A stretch of DNA of 64,000 bases, from positions 1,798,001-1,862,000 of the forward strand of contig NZ_CP115841.1 in assembly GCF_013318015.2 (NCBI RefSeq), given 5' to 3'. The DNA is from Agrobacterium tumefaciens. GTDB taxonomy: Bacteria > Pseudomonadota > Alphaproteobacteria > Rhizobiales > Rhizobiaceae. Shown here one piece after another: positions 8,146-16,973 of the stretch; positions within the stretch are counted from its first letter, which is position 1, and every line of letters begins with the position of its first letter. The notes under the pieces are model-generated. The model saw only the letters and a program-made list of their open reading frames with translations, had not been told where the DNA came from and did no database searches. The position numbers and the translations under genes were made by a program.

Positions 8146-8994
8146 TCAGGAAGATGCCGTGCCCGCATCCGGCGGTCGTTGCAGCCGTGTGGCGGCGGCC
8201 TTGATTTTCGGCCACCAGCGCCGAGCGCGGGTGCGAACAGCATGGCTGCCATTGCGCCAAAGGCTGATGGCATCGGCCGTAACGGCATCGCCGGTAAATA
8301 GATGACGATGACGGGCAATTGCCAGCGCCCGGTAAAGGAACAGCGTCGTCAGTGCGGAAAACAGCACGGACATCACCACATCGCTGAGAAAATGCCCGCC
8401 AGCTGCAATACGCAGACCGGACATGAGGATGATGGCTCCGGCGGCAGTGCTGCCCATGAAAAGACGCCCGCCCCATTGCAGGCGGTTCCAGACAAGCGCG
8501 CAGAGCGGCAGGAAAAAGCTCGCTATGAGCGCCGTTTCCCCGGAGGAAAACGAACAGTTTGAATAACATTGCGTGCTGAACTGGAAAGGCGGCGTAAAAA
8601 GCTGATGTCCACCGAAATCGCTGACGCTGAACGGGCGGGCGCGGCCGATATTGGCCTTCAGCACCCCGTTTACCAGAAGCCCGGCGCAGAGCACCACAGG
8701 CCCGCAGAGAAAGGCCCAGACGCGCCAGCCGGTGCGCTGCATCGCGCCCAGCCTGATGTTGCCGACCAGAACGATGAAGGCCAGAAGTGCGGCCAGTTCC
8801 GTTAACTCCCGCAACGTATCGCGAAACCATTCCGGAACCGGCAGGCTTCCAGCCCACAGGCGCGCTTCGGGCGAGAAAAACAGGGAAGAAAACTCGAGGT
8901 CGATGGACGGGAAGGTCGCGAACAGGATGACGAGCGCCAATGTGGCGAACGTAACCCAGATCGTGATCCGCATATGCGAAAGATCATTGTCCAT
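8146..8994 (-). CDS. PAP2 superfamily membrane phosphatase (LpxE-like)
   Basis: About 282 residues with six hydrophobic segments. The PAP2 signature is present with one oddity: motif 1 KANIGRARP (K-x6-RP), motif 2 SFSSGETA in place of PSGH, and motif 3 LRIAAGGHFLSD (the catalytic His and Asp). Such enzymes remove phosphate from lipid A, polyprenyl pyrophosphate or phosphatidyl lipids at the periplasmic face. The start at 8994 overlaps the end of the ArnT-like gene by 11 bases, so it is the last gene of the glycolipid operon; in that setting a lipid A or polyprenyl-phosphate substrate is likely. The motif 2 His-to-Glu change deserves checking. Confidence 0.83.
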   Translation of the reverse strand: MDNDLSHMRITIWVTFATLALVILFATFPSIDLEFSSLFFSPEARLWAGSLPVPEWFRDTLRELTELAALLAFIVLVGNIRLGAMQRTGWRVWAFLCGPVVLCAGLLVNGVLKANIGRARPFSVSDFGGHQLFTPPFQFSTQCYSNCSFSSGETALIASFFLPLCALVWNRLQWGGRLFMGSTAAGAIILMSGLRIAAGGHFLSDVVMSVLFSALTTLFLYRALAIARHRHLFTGDAVTADAISLWRNGSHAVRTRARRWWPKIKAAATRLQRPPDAGTASS

Positions 8995-10492
8995 CGGCAA
9001 CCCTCGGGATGCATTGTGGCGGCAGACGCCAGAGACCGATTTCCTTGCCCTCGAACGAGCCCGGCCCGGCAACCCAGGTCGACAGCGGCGCCTGGCCATT
9101 GAGACAACCCGGCAGGCTGTCCGCCCTCGCAAGATAGACGGGATTTGTCGCCTCTCCGGCTTTCAGCGGGTAAAGAAGCGCGTAGTGGCTGGAAGGAACG
9201 CCGGTTTCAGGCAGAGCGCGCGGCATGAGCAGCTTTTCGTCCCGCAGCTGATAAAAAAGCTCGGCCAGAATGGAGCGATCTGCAGCGACGATTGCATCCG
9301 CCCCCGCCTCTCGCGCCCTTGAAAGGCCGGTCGACACAAGCTCCGAGCTGCCGAGATAGCGCTTCATCGCCAGGTCGCCATTCGGCAAGCGCAATTCCGT
9401 TCCGGCGATCGTCATCAACGGCAGTGCGATGGCAACGATGCCGCCGAGCACAAGGGTGGAGACGGTAAGCCAGCGCCGGGATGCCAGGACAGGCACCGCC
9501 AGAAGCACGCCCGCGGCATAAGCCCCCACCGCCCAGTTGGCGAGCGCCCGCGACATCAGCCCCTGTGCCGTGATCAGAAGCACGATCGGTATCGAAAGGG
9601 CAACAAGCGCCCGGGTTTCAGCGGTTTTCGCCCTGAACGTCGCGACGATCATGCCGATGAAGACGAACGGCCCGACAACACCCGCCTGCGAGAAGAAGAA
9701 CTCGAGCGCCGGACCGATTTTCAGCTTAACGCCATGCCAGTTGGCATTGTCCGCCGTGTGGCGCGCGGTCATGAAATCATGTGCGGCATTCCACCACAGA
9801 TTGGGAGCGACGACGGCGGCGCAGACAACTACAGCAATACCGGCGTCACGCCAACGGATGCGCCAGCCCACGCACAGCCAGCCGGCAGCGATGAAGCAGG
9901 GCAGAAAATAGATCATCGCATATTTAGACATCAGCCCGAGGCCGAAGCTTAGACCAAGCGCAATGCTCCAGAGCATCGCGGACACACCGGCAGCGCGTGC
10001 TTCCGCAAGCTTGCGCACGCAGATCATCGACAGCACGATGAACAGCATCATCGGCGTATCGGTCGAGATCAGCAGACTGCCGAGCGTCACGGCGGGCAGC
10101 GTCAGATAGATGACTGCAGCCAGCGAGGCGAGCTTCGCATCATAGATCATGCGCCCGAGCGCAAGGATCGCCGCGGCCACTATGCCATGGATGACCGGCG
10201 CGGCGAGCCGCACGTCGAAGGTGCTCTCGCCGCCGCTCAGAGTGGTGGCGGCGCGAATGATCCAGCCGATCAGCGGTGGCTTGGAATAGGCGCCGAACGC
10301 CATCTCCCGGCCCCACAGCCAATATTGCGCCTCATCAACGAAAAGATCGGTGCGGTTGAAAGCAAGCCCGACGACGCGCAGCACGGTGACGAGCACGATT
10401 GCCGCAAGCGCAAACGTCATCCACTGGCGCTGCTCATTCGCCTGCGCGTAAGGCAGAGCTGCGGCCTCATGCATGCTGGCGGCGTTCTGCAT
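8984..10492 (-). CDS. ArnT/PMT-like glycosyltransferase (GT39/GT83 type)
   Basis: A 502-residue polytopic inner-membrane protein with about twelve hydrophobic segments. Early in the sequence it has the acidic periplasmic-loop motif FVDEAQYWLWG expected of polyprenyl-phosphate-sugar dependent transferases such as ArnT and the Rhizobium Rgt galacturonosyltransferases, then YSKPPLIGW. It would transfer a sugar from a dodecaprenyl/undecaprenyl carrier to lipid A or core on the periplasmic side. It overlaps the LAB_N gene upstream by 26 bases and the PAP2 gene downstream by 11. The sugar is not determined by sequence; galacturonic acid is a reasonable guess for this family in rhizobia. Confidence 0.86.
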   Translation of the reverse strand: MQNAASMHEAAALPYAQANEQRQWMTFALAAIVLVTVLRVVGLAFNRTDLFVDEAQYWLWGREMAFGAYSKPPLIGWIIRAATTLSGGESTFDVRLAAPVIHGIVAAAILALGRMIYDAKLASLAAVIYLTLPAVTLGSLLISTDTPMMLFIVLSMICVRKLAEARAAGVSAMLWSIALGLSFGLGLMSKYAMIYFLPCFIAAGWLCVGWRIRWRDAGIAVVVCAAVVAPNLWWNAAHDFMTARHTADNANWHGVKLKIGPALEFFFSQAGVVGPFVFIGMIVATFRAKTAETRALVALSIPIVLLITAQGLMSRALANWAVGAYAAGVLLAVPVLASRRWLTVSTLVLGGIVAIALPLMTIAGTELRLPNGDLAMKRYLGSSELVSTGLSRAREAGADAIVAADRSILAELFYQLRDEKLLMPRALPETGVPSSHYALLYPLKAGEATNPVYLARADSLPGCLNGQAPLSTWVAGPGSFEGKEIGLWRLPPQCIPRVADGQ

Positions 10493-10778
10493 GGATCAAC
10501 CAGAGATTTCGGGCATAAATGAACAGGCCGGAGGCCTGCCCCAGAATGAAAACCGGATCGCGACGCCAGATCGCGTATAATAGCAGCACAAGGCCGCCGA
10601 CGATTGAGAAATACCAGAAGGCTACCGGAATGACCGAGCGGTTCGCCCGTTCCGACGAAATCCATTGAACCAGAAAACGCATGGTGAACAGCATCTGGCC
10701 CATAAAGCCGGTGCAGACCCAGAGAAATTCCTTCCAGCTGTTCACATGCAGCATGGACCATAAGGCCGGTGCGTTCAC
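10467..10778 (-). CDS. Lipid-A-disaccharide synthase N-terminal-like (LAB_N) membrane protein
   Basis: A small membrane protein of about 103 residues carrying the LAB_N domain (blocks WKEFLWVCTGFMGQMLFTMRF and VPVAFWYFSIVGGLVLLLYA around two to three hydrophobic helices). I choose the GTG at 10778 because it overlaps the stop of the GT2 gene as GTGA and has CGGAG about nine bases upstream; an ATG at 10811 would force a 37-base overlap. In rhizobia such proteins accompany GT2 polyprenyl-phosphate sugar synthases and probably form a membrane partner or flippase for the carrier lipid. That role is inference. Confidence 0.82.
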   Translation of the reverse strand: MNAPALWSMLHVNSWKEFLWVCTGFMGQMLFTMRFLVQWISSERANRSVIPVAFWYFSIVGGLVLLLYAIWRRDPVFILGQASGLFIYARNLWLIHAERRQHA

Positions 10779-11608
10779 GGCGATGTCTCCGTTTTGAAGG
10801 TTTCGGCCCAACTTGCCCGCTTGCGCCGCCGCAACAGCCAGGCAACGCCGATCAGGTCGTGGATGCCGACAAGCGCGCGGCCGATATTGGTGTAATGGGA
10901 ATTGCCATGCAGGCGCGCCCGGTGCGTGACGTCGACATGGGCAACCTGCCAGCCGTCGCGATTGAAGAGCGCCGGAAAATAGCGGTGGTGGTGATCGAAA
11001 TAGGGCAAGGCGAGATAGGCGTCGCGACGGAAAGCCTTGAGGCCGCAGCCGGTATCCCGCGTGCCGTCCTTCAATATCCGCGCCCGCAAGCCATTGGCGA
11101 AGCGGGAGGAAAGACGTTTTGCAAGCGTATCGCGCCGGCCGACGCGCTGCCCGGCCACAAGCGCAAGCCGGCTCGGCGCGTTCGTGGCAAGAAGCGGCGC
11201 AAGAAGCGCCGGCAGATTGTCCGGCGGGTTCTGCCCGTCTCCGTCAAGCATACAGACAACCGGCGCGCGCGCTGCCTGCACACCGCTATGGATCGCAGCC
11301 GATTGCCCGCCCTGCCGGTCATGCCGCACCAGCCGCAGCATCGGATAACGCCCGGCAAGCGAAAGCGCCACATCCGCCGTGCAATCGGAAGATGCGTCGT
11401 CCACCACGATAATCTCGAACGGACCGACCGGCTGGCAGGCAGCAACGATCTCAGCGACAAGCGTTTCAACGCTCGCTTCCTCATTGTGCATGGGTACGAT
11501 AACCGCGAAATCCGGGATCGATCTCAAAGGGGCTCCGTCATATCCAGCCGCGGGTGTTCCGCAAACATCGTCGATAGTGGCAAGAGCAGGAGCGCGAAAA
11601 GCTTGCAT
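10775..11608 (-). CDS. Glycosyltransferase family 2, polyprenyl-phosphate sugar synthase-like
   Basis: A 277-residue GT2 enzyme: FAVIVPMHNEEASVETL (about 34-50), DDASSD, and the DxD-type MLDGDGQNPPDNLPAL (about 119-134) match dolichol-phosphate mannose synthase and ArnC-type enzymes. The C-terminus is basic (RRRKRAS) and has one hydrophobic stretch, consistent with peripheral membrane association. It would load a nucleotide sugar onto a polyprenyl phosphate for the ArnT-like transferase encoded downstream. It is the first gene of the operon GT2-LAB_N-ArnT-like-PAP2. In Rhizobium the comparable enzyme RgtE makes dodecaprenyl-phosphate galacturonate; the identity here is inferred from that arrangement. 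Confidence 0.87.
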   Translation of the reverse strand: MQAFRAPALATIDDVCGTPAAGYDGAPLRSIPDFAVIVPMHNEEASVETLVAEIVAACQPVGPFEIIVVDDASSDCTADVALSLAGRYPMLRLVRHDRQGGQSAAIHSGVQAARAPVVCMLDGDGQNPPDNLPALLAPLLATNAPSRLALVAGQRVGRRDTLAKRLSSRFANGLRARILKDGTRDTGCGLKAFRRDAYLALPYFDHHHRYFPALFNRDGWQVAHVDVTHRARLHGNSHYTNIGRALVGIHDLIGVAWLLRRRKRASWAETFKTETSP

Positions 11609-11804
11609 GAATATGAACAGCCGTTGAACTTCGCACGGTATGCGCCCGTTCCATTGCAGTTTTATTACGGAGAATGGCCGGCCAGGGCCTTGGATTTTTT
11701 CACGGTATACGGGAAATAATCATACAATTCCCCGCCAAGCTTAACGCGACCGTAAACAATTGTTGCGACGGTACCGCAACGTTCTTTTGGGGGGAGGAAA
11801 CAGG

Positions 11805-14072
11805 ATGCCGGGTGCAAATCCGACTGCTGTCAAAGCTAAATCATTGTCAATCAAGGCCAAATTCGCAGCGCTCGTCACGGGCGCGACGCTGGTTTCGTGC
11901 CTGGCCGTTGGGCTGCTGTCATACGAAATGGGCAAGTCCGGCCTGATCGACGCCAGCAAGATCAGGCTCGAGACGGTTGCGGGAAACCAGTCCAAACAGC
12001 TTGATGCCTATACGCTGCGCGTCGAACAAAGCATTTCCGAGCTGTCGCAGAACGCTGCGATCGCTCAGGCGCTGGAAACCATGACCACGGTCGTACCGAC
12101 GGAAAAGGATGCGATCATTCAGGCATTCCGCCGCGAGGGCGTATCCGAGGAGGAGCGCGCCTCCTTCAACGGTGAAGGCTTGCGGCTGCTCTATGCCATT
12201 CGCCACGCCACGATCAACGCGGCCATCGCCAGCGTCTGGCGCAACACCCGGGTCAGCGACATCTACGTCATCGACAAGGCAGGCCTCATTATCTATTCCG
12301 TGACCAAGGGCAAGAACTTCCTGACCAATGTGACGGAACCGCAAAACAGTGCGATCAAGGAATTGTTCGACCGCATCGAGGCCGGCAAGGACGGTGTCAT
12401 CAGCACAACTGGGTTCAGCGATGGCGGCACCAATGAGTCGGCCCTGATCGGCATGCCGCTTGCGGTCTCGAACTGGGGTCAGTTGCAGCGCAAGGGCGCC
12501 GTCATCATGCGCATTTCCGCAGACCGTATCGGTGCGGTGGTAACACCTGAGGAAACCGGCAAGTCCATCGACGACGCCGTTCTTCTGAGCGCTGAAGGCA
12601 AACTTCGCGCGGGCGTGCTCTCCGGTGGGGCTGGAGTCGCCGTTTCCGAAAGTCTCGCAGCACTTACAGGTGCCAGCGAAGCCGGAACGGTCATGGCGAA
12701 GACCCCTGCGGGCAGCATCTTCTACGCCTATCGTCCGGTCTCCGTTTTCGGACAGAAGCATCTTCTGGCCATCGGCCAGCAGGAGAGCAAGGTGCTCGCA
12801 GCGGCCAATGATCTCGCCTTCTGGGCAACGCTTGCAACACTTGCGGTGCTTGCCGTCATGACACTCATCGGCATTTTTGTTTCCGCCAGCCTGACCAAGC
12901 CGCTGACCGGCCTTGCCGGGTTGATGGAACGTCTGAACGGTGGTGACCATAATATTGAGATCAAGGCCGTTTCCCGTGGCGACGAAATCGGCACGATGGC
13001 GCGCGCACTGGAATCCTTCCGCCAGGGCATTCTCGACAAGCAGCGAATGGAAACCGAGTCCCATCGCAAAAGCGAGGAACTGGACGAGGAACGTGCCCAG
13101 CGTGAGATGGAAAAGGCAAGAAGTGCAAAGGAACTGGAAGAAGCAGTCGATGCGCTTGCGACCGGCCTTGCCAATCTTGCTGCGGGCAGGCTCGATCTTC
13201 GCATTGAAAAACCCTTCGTGCCGTCGCTCGACCATCTGCGCGTCGATTTCAACAACTCCATAGCGGGGCTGGATGCGACGATCTCCAGCATCGGCGAAAG
13301 CGCCAACGCCATCCGCTCCGGCTCCGGCGAGCTGAAAAGCGCATCGGAAGATCTGTCGCGGCGCACGGAACGCCAGGCGGCCGCCCTAGAGGAAGCAGCC
13401 GCCGCACTTGGAGACATGACGCAGGCCGTCAACGTTTCACTCTCCCGCTGTGACGTCGCAGTCGGAACGACGGCGGAAACCATGCAGGATGCCCATAAAT
13501 CCACCGCTGTCGTCAAAGAAGCGATCGTCGCCATGGAGCGTATCGAGACGTCGTCGTCCAAGATCCGCCAGATCATCGACGTCATCGACCAGATTGCCTT
13601 CCAGACCAATCTTCTGGCGCTGAACGCCGGGGTTGAGGCCGCCCGCGCCGGTGAGGCCGGAAAGGGCTTTGCGGTCGTGGCACAGGAAGTGCGGGAACTC
13701 GCGCAGAAATCGGCGGCTGCCGCACGGGATATCACGACGCTCATCGCCACCTCTGCGGGCGATGTGGAAAGCGGCGTGGCACTGGTGCTGAAAACCGGAG
13801 AAAGCCTCGAGCAGATCCAGAAACGCATCCAGTCGGTCAACGATCAGATCGGTGAAATCGCCACAGCATCGCGCGAACAATCCGGTCGCCTCGGCGAAAT
13901 CAACGCCTCCGTCAACGAACTCGACCATGTGACGCAGCAGAACGCGGCGATGGTGGAGGAAACGACAGCTGCGGCCTTCTCGCTCGCAAGCGAAGCTGAT
14001 GGCCTGACCGAACAGGTGGGCCAGTTCTCCGTAGGCGCCACCCGAAACCGCGACCAGCGTTACGCGGCATAG
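11805..14072 (+). CDS. Methyl-accepting chemotaxis protein
   Basis: A 755-residue chemoreceptor. The start at 11805 is preceded by a strong GGAGG. Layout: TM1 at about 19-38, a long periplasmic Cache-type sensor (about 45-325), TM2 at about 335-360, HAMP, a linker with a long coiled coil (about 400-480), and the cytoplasmic signalling domain with the hairpin tip IAFQTNLLALNAGVEAARAG and EVRELAQKSAAAARDI. No C-terminal CheR/CheB pentapeptide is present (the end is RDQRYAA). It is an orphan gene with no che neighbours. The ligand is unknown; dCache receptors commonly bind amino acids or organic acids. Confidence 0.93.
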   Translation: MPGANPTAVKAKSLSIKAKFAALVTGATLVSCLAVGLLSYEMGKSGLIDASKIRLETVAGNQSKQLDAYTLRVEQSISELSQNAAIAQALETMTTVVPTEKDAIIQAFRREGVSEEERASFNGEGLRLLYAIRHATINAAIASVWRNTRVSDIYVIDKAGLIIYSVTKGKNFLTNVTEPQNSAIKELFDRIEAGKDGVISTTGFSDGGTNESALIGMPLAVSNWGQLQRKGAVIMRISADRIGAVVTPEETGKSIDDAVLLSAEGKLRAGVLSGGAGVAVSESLAALTGASEAGTVMAKTPAGSIFYAYRPVSVFGQKHLLAIGQQESKVLAAANDLAFWATLATLAVLAVMTLIGIFVSASLTKPLTGLAGLMERLNGGDHNIEIKAVSRGDEIGTMARALESFRQGILDKQRMETESHRKSEELDEERAQREMEKARSAKELEEAVDALATGLANLAAGRLDLRIEKPFVPSLDHLRVDFNNSIAGLDATISSIGESANAIRSGSGELKSASEDLSRRTERQAAALEEAAAALGDMTQAVNVSLSRCDVAVGTTAETMQDAHKSTAVVKEAIVAMERIETSSSKIRQIIDVIDQIAFQTNLLALNAGVEAARAGEAGKGFAVVAQEVRELAQKSAAAARDITTLIATSAGDVESGVALVLKTGESLEQIQKRIQSVNDQIGEIATASREQSGRLGEINASVNELDHVTQQNAAMVEETTAAAFSLASEADGLTEQVGQFSVGATRNRDQRYAA

Positions 14073-14080
14073 TCCGCAGT

Positions 14081-14118
14081 AAAAAAAGGCCGGAGGCAAA
14101 ACCTCCGGCCTTTTATTT
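14081..14118. terminator. Bidirectional rho-independent terminator between chemoreceptor and aldehyde dehydrogenase
   Basis: GGCCGGAGG (14088-14096) pairs with CCTCCGGCC (14102-14110), flanked by seven A on one side and TTTTATTTT on the other, so it works for both converging genes. A second stem, GTTCCCAGGG/CCCCTGGGAAC at 14136-14163, lies nearer the minus-strand gene but lacks a T-tract. Confidence 0.88.
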
Positions 14119-14215
14119 TGCTGAACTTCATCCGGGTTCCCAGGGACCGAAGCCCCTGGGAACTCGCCGGCGGCCGGAAATCAGGACGATCCGTCGCCGG
14201 CTTCCGGGGAGGAAC

Positions 14216-15733
14216 TCAGAAGAAGCCAACCTTGTTCGGGCTGTAGGATACGAGCAGGTTCTTGGTCTGCTGATAGTGATCGAGCATCATCTTGTGGGTC
14301 TCGCGACCAATGCCCGACTGCTTGTAACCGCCAAAGGCGGCACCGGCCGGATAGACGTGGTAGCAATTGGTCCACACGCGGCCCGCTTCGATGCCACGGC
14401 CAGCGCGATAGGCGATATTGGTATCGCGGCTCCAGACGCCAGCGCCAAGACCGTAAACCGTGTCATTGGCGATTTCGAGCGCTTCTTCCACCGTCTTGAA
14501 GGTGGTGACCGAAACAACAGGACCGAAGATTTCCTCCTGGAAAACCCGCATCTTGTTGTTGCCTTCGAAGACCGTCGGCTGAATGTAATAACCGTCCTTA
14601 AGATCGCCCGTGAGCGTCTTGCGGTCACCGCCGGTCAGAACCTTTGCGCCTTCCTTCTTGCCGATATCCAGATAGCGCATGATCTTGTCGAACTGTTCCT
14701 GCGAGGCCTGCGCACCCAGCATGGTCGACGGATTGAGCGGGTCGTCCTGGCTGATGGCCTGAACGCGCTTGATCGCCTTTTCCATAAAGCGGTCGTAGAT
14801 CGATTCATGCACCAGCGCACGCGACGGGCATGTGCAGACTTCGCCCTGGTTGAGCGCGAAGAAGGCGAAACCTTCAAGCGCCTTGTCAAGGAAGGCGTCG
14901 TCTTCATTCATCACATCGGCAAAGAAGATGTTCGGCGACTTGCCGCCCAGCTCCAGCGTGATGTTTGTGACATTGTCGGCCGCATAACGCATGATTTCCT
15001 TGCCGACGGGGGTGGAGCCGGTGAAGGCGATCTTGGCGATGCGCTTGCTCTGCGCCAGCGGCTTGCCCGCTTCAACACCAGTGCCGTTGACGATGTTGAG
15101 CACGCCCGGCGGCAGCAGGTCTTCGATAAGCTCCATCACCACCAGAATAGAAGCAGGCGTCTGTTCCGCCGGCTTCAGTACCACGCAGTTGCCGGCGGCG
15201 AGTGCCGGCGCAAGTTTCCATGCGGCCATCAGGATCGGGAAGTTCCACGGAATAATCTGGCCGACGACGCCGAGAGGCTCATGGAAATGATAAGCGACCG
15301 TGTCATTGTCGATTTCGCCGATCGTGCCTTCCTGCGCGCGGATGCAGCCCGCGAAATAGCGGAAATGGTCGATCGTCAGCGGAATATCCGCATTGGTGGT
15401 CTCGCGTAGCGGCTTGCCGTTATCCCAGGTTTCGGCCCGTGCGATGAGATCCAGATTGTCCTCGATGCGCTGGGCAATCTTGAGCAGGATGTTGGAACGT
15501 TCGGTAACGCTCGTCTTGCCCCACTTCTCCCGCGCCTGGTGGGCGGCATCCAGTGCGAGTTCGATATCGGCCGCATCGGAGCGCGGAACCTCACAAATCT
15601 TGTGACCCGTTACCGGCGACAGATTGTCCATGTAGCGGCCGGATTTCGGCTCCACCCATTTGCCGCCGATGAAATTTCCGTATTTCAGCTTGAAGGGCGC
15701 TTCGCCAGCTTTGTGCTGAACCTGAATATTCAT
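14216..15733 (-). CDS. NAD-dependent aldehyde dehydrogenase (ExaC/AcoD type)
   Basis: A 505-residue ALDH oxidising aldehydes to carboxylic acids. Catalytic residues are visible: PWNFP (Asn164), ELGGK (Glu261) and nucleophile Cys300 in [11 protein letters not shown], the pattern of ExaC/AcoD-type acetaldehyde dehydrogenases. The start at 15733 ([10 protein letters not shown]) has GGGAGGATG upstream; the longer frame upstream is not conserved. An AcoR-like regulator gene lies just upstream on the same strand and a TTGTC-N10-GACAA inverted repeat lies about 107 bases before the start, so induction by an aldehyde or its precursor alcohol is likely. The exact substrate is not determinable. Confidence 0.92.
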   Translation of the reverse strand: MNIQVQHKAGEAPFKLKYGNFIGGKWVEPKSGRYMDNLSPVTGHKICEVPRSDAADIELALDAAHQAREKWGKTSVTERSNILLKIAQRIEDNLDLIARAETWDNGKPLRETTNADIPLTIDHFRYFAGCIRAQEGTIGEIDNDTVAYHFHEPLGVVGQIIPWNFPILMAAWKLAPALAAGNCVVLKPAEQTPASILVVMELIEDLLPPGVLNIVNGTGVEAGKPLAQSKRIAKIAFTGSTPVGKEIMRYAADNVTNITLELGGKSPNIFFADVMNEDDAFLDKALEGFAFFALNQGEVCTCPSRALVHESIYDRFMEKAIKRVQAISQDDPLNPSTMLGAQASQEQFDKIMRYLDIGKKEGAKVLTGGDRKTLTGDLKDGYYIQPTVFEGNNKMRVFQEEIFGPVVSVTTFKTVEEALEIANDTVYGLGAGVWSRDTNIAYRAGRGIEAGRVWTNCYHVYPAGAAFGGYKQSGIGRETHKMMLDHYQQTKNLLVSYSPNKVGFF

Positions 15734-15839
15734 GATTTCATCCTCCCTGATGAAAACGATCCGCGACGGACCGCATGACAGGAAGGTGGGCCTAGATGAT
15801 CGTGGCGGGTAGTGGCACCGCGCGGTTCCGCAGCGCACA

Positions 15840-15859
15840 TTGTCTCACATCTGCGACAA
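15840..15859. promoter_or_regulatory. Candidate operator for the AcoR-like regulator
   Basis: TTGTC (15840-15844) and GACAA (15855-15859) form a perfect five-base inverted repeat across ten bases, and TGTCTC/GCGACA extends the symmetry with one mismatch. It sits in the 173-base gap between the regulator gene (stop at 15907) and the aldehyde dehydrogenase start (15733), a position suited to controlling the latter. No sigma-54 type GG-N10-GC element is evident downstream of it on the minus strand. Confidence 0.5.
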
Positions 15860-15906
15860 ACCCGCTCCGATCCCGCTGAATTGAGCGGGTATCGTCTCTT
15901 ATAGCC

Positions 15907-16866
15907 TCAATGCACGTCGAATTTCTTCATCTTGCGATGAAGCGTGGCGCGGCTGATGCCGAGCAGGGACGCGGCCTGCGTGACATTGCCATTGGTGCGC
16001 GACAGAACCCGGCGCAAAGCCGAACGTTCCGCCTCCTCAAGATCGGAACCGCCGTCGTGACGCTGTTCCTGCAACACATCGGCGGCGGGCAGCCCCTGCG
16101 CAATGCGATGGTCATCGAGCTTCAGCGCAAGGCGCGCCGCGCGCGTCGCCCCAAGCACGAGATCGTCCTGATCGACGGCAAGCAAGGAAAGTGCCGGACT
16201 GAAACCCGTAGGCACCACGACGATGCGCGCGCCGGGAAAGGCCCGGCGGAAGAGATTGCCCTCGATACGCTGGGCCGCATCCCGCACCGCCTGCGTGACG
16301 AAAGAAAACGTCATTTCGTTGATGTCGTCGCGGCACGTGGAAATATCGAGAGCGCCCGTCACCCGGCCGGTATGGTCGCGGATCGGGGCCGTGGTGCAGC
16401 ACAGTTCCGTGTTCGATGTGAAGAAATGCTGATCGCGATAGACCACCACCGAACGCTCGTCGGCAAGTGCCGTTCCAATACCGTTGGTTCCGACGCTCGC
16501 TTCGCTCCAGACGGCGCCGGACCAGAGACCGAGCGCCCGGAAATCACGATCGTCACCGGCAGCACCCCGGCGCTCCAGCGCGACGCCCTGGGCGTCTGTC
16601 AAAAGCAGGCAGCAGCCGGATTTGCCGACACTGTGAAAAATACGGTCGAGTTCATCCGTGCTTTCGGCAATCAGGCCCGCCGCACTTTCGCGTGCGCGGC
16701 GGAATTCGACGTCGGTGAGAAAGATCGGCTTGCGGTTTTCCTCCGGCGCAAGACGGTGCGTGACCATGCAACGGCGCCATGAGGCGATGATCGGAGAACT
16801 TGCGGCTGCGGAACGTTGGCGCGCTGTTTCGTACACGCGGTCCGCATGGGCGATGTCTGTCGGCAT
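15907..16866 (-). CDS. AcoR-like GAF/Fis-HTH transcriptional regulator lacking the AAA+ domain
   Basis: A 319-residue regulator resembling AcoR at both ends: an N-terminal GAF sensor (about 60-215, with VGTNGIGTAL and the ELCCTTAPI block) and a C-terminal Fis-type helix-turn-helix (RTNGNVTQAASLLGISRATL at about 288-307). The central sigma-54-activating AAA+ domain with GAFTGA is absent; about 70 residues of linker replace it. The ATG at 16866 is preceded by GGGAGGAG; an in-frame TTG at 16920 is a weaker alternative. It probably controls the aldehyde dehydrogenase downstream, but without AAA+ it cannot activate sigma-54 in the usual way. Confidence 0.85.
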   Translation of the reverse strand: MPTDIAHADRVYETARQRSAAASSPIIASWRRCMVTHRLAPEENRKPIFLTDVEFRRARESAAGLIAESTDELDRIFHSVGKSGCCLLLTDAQGVALERRGAAGDDRDFRALGLWSGAVWSEASVGTNGIGTALADERSVVVYRDQHFFTSNTELCCTTAPIRDHTGRVTGALDISTCRDDINEMTFSFVTQAVRDAAQRIEGNLFRRAFPGARIVVVPTGFSPALSLLAVDQDDLVLGATRAARLALKLDDHRIAQGLPAADVLQEQRHDGGSDLEEAERSALRRVLSRTNGNVTQAASLLGISRATLHRKMKKFDVH

Positions 16867-16973
16867 TCGCTCCTCCCAAAGCTTTTCGGCAATGGTGCGC
16901 TGGAAGCGTTCACGTTTCAACTAAAAACTTTGCGACCCGCATCCGTCAGCGCAACCGCGGGCTGCGCCTGATA

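Noticed and set aside
11741..11755. TTAA-N7-GTAA, near the CtrA consensus (TTAA-N7-TTAA), upstream of the chemoreceptor gene
   Set aside because: One mismatch in a short AT-rich motif, single occurrence; too weak without expression data.
14136..14163. GTTCCCAGGG/CCCCTGGGAAC stem near the aldehyde dehydrogenase end as a second terminator
   Set aside because: No T-tract on either strand; the neighbouring stem at 14081-14118 is the better terminator for both genes.
15813..15830. TGGCAC near the aldehyde dehydrogenase as a sigma-54 -24 element
   Set aside because: It reads on the plus strand, away from the gene, and lacks the TTGC -12 half at the right spacing.
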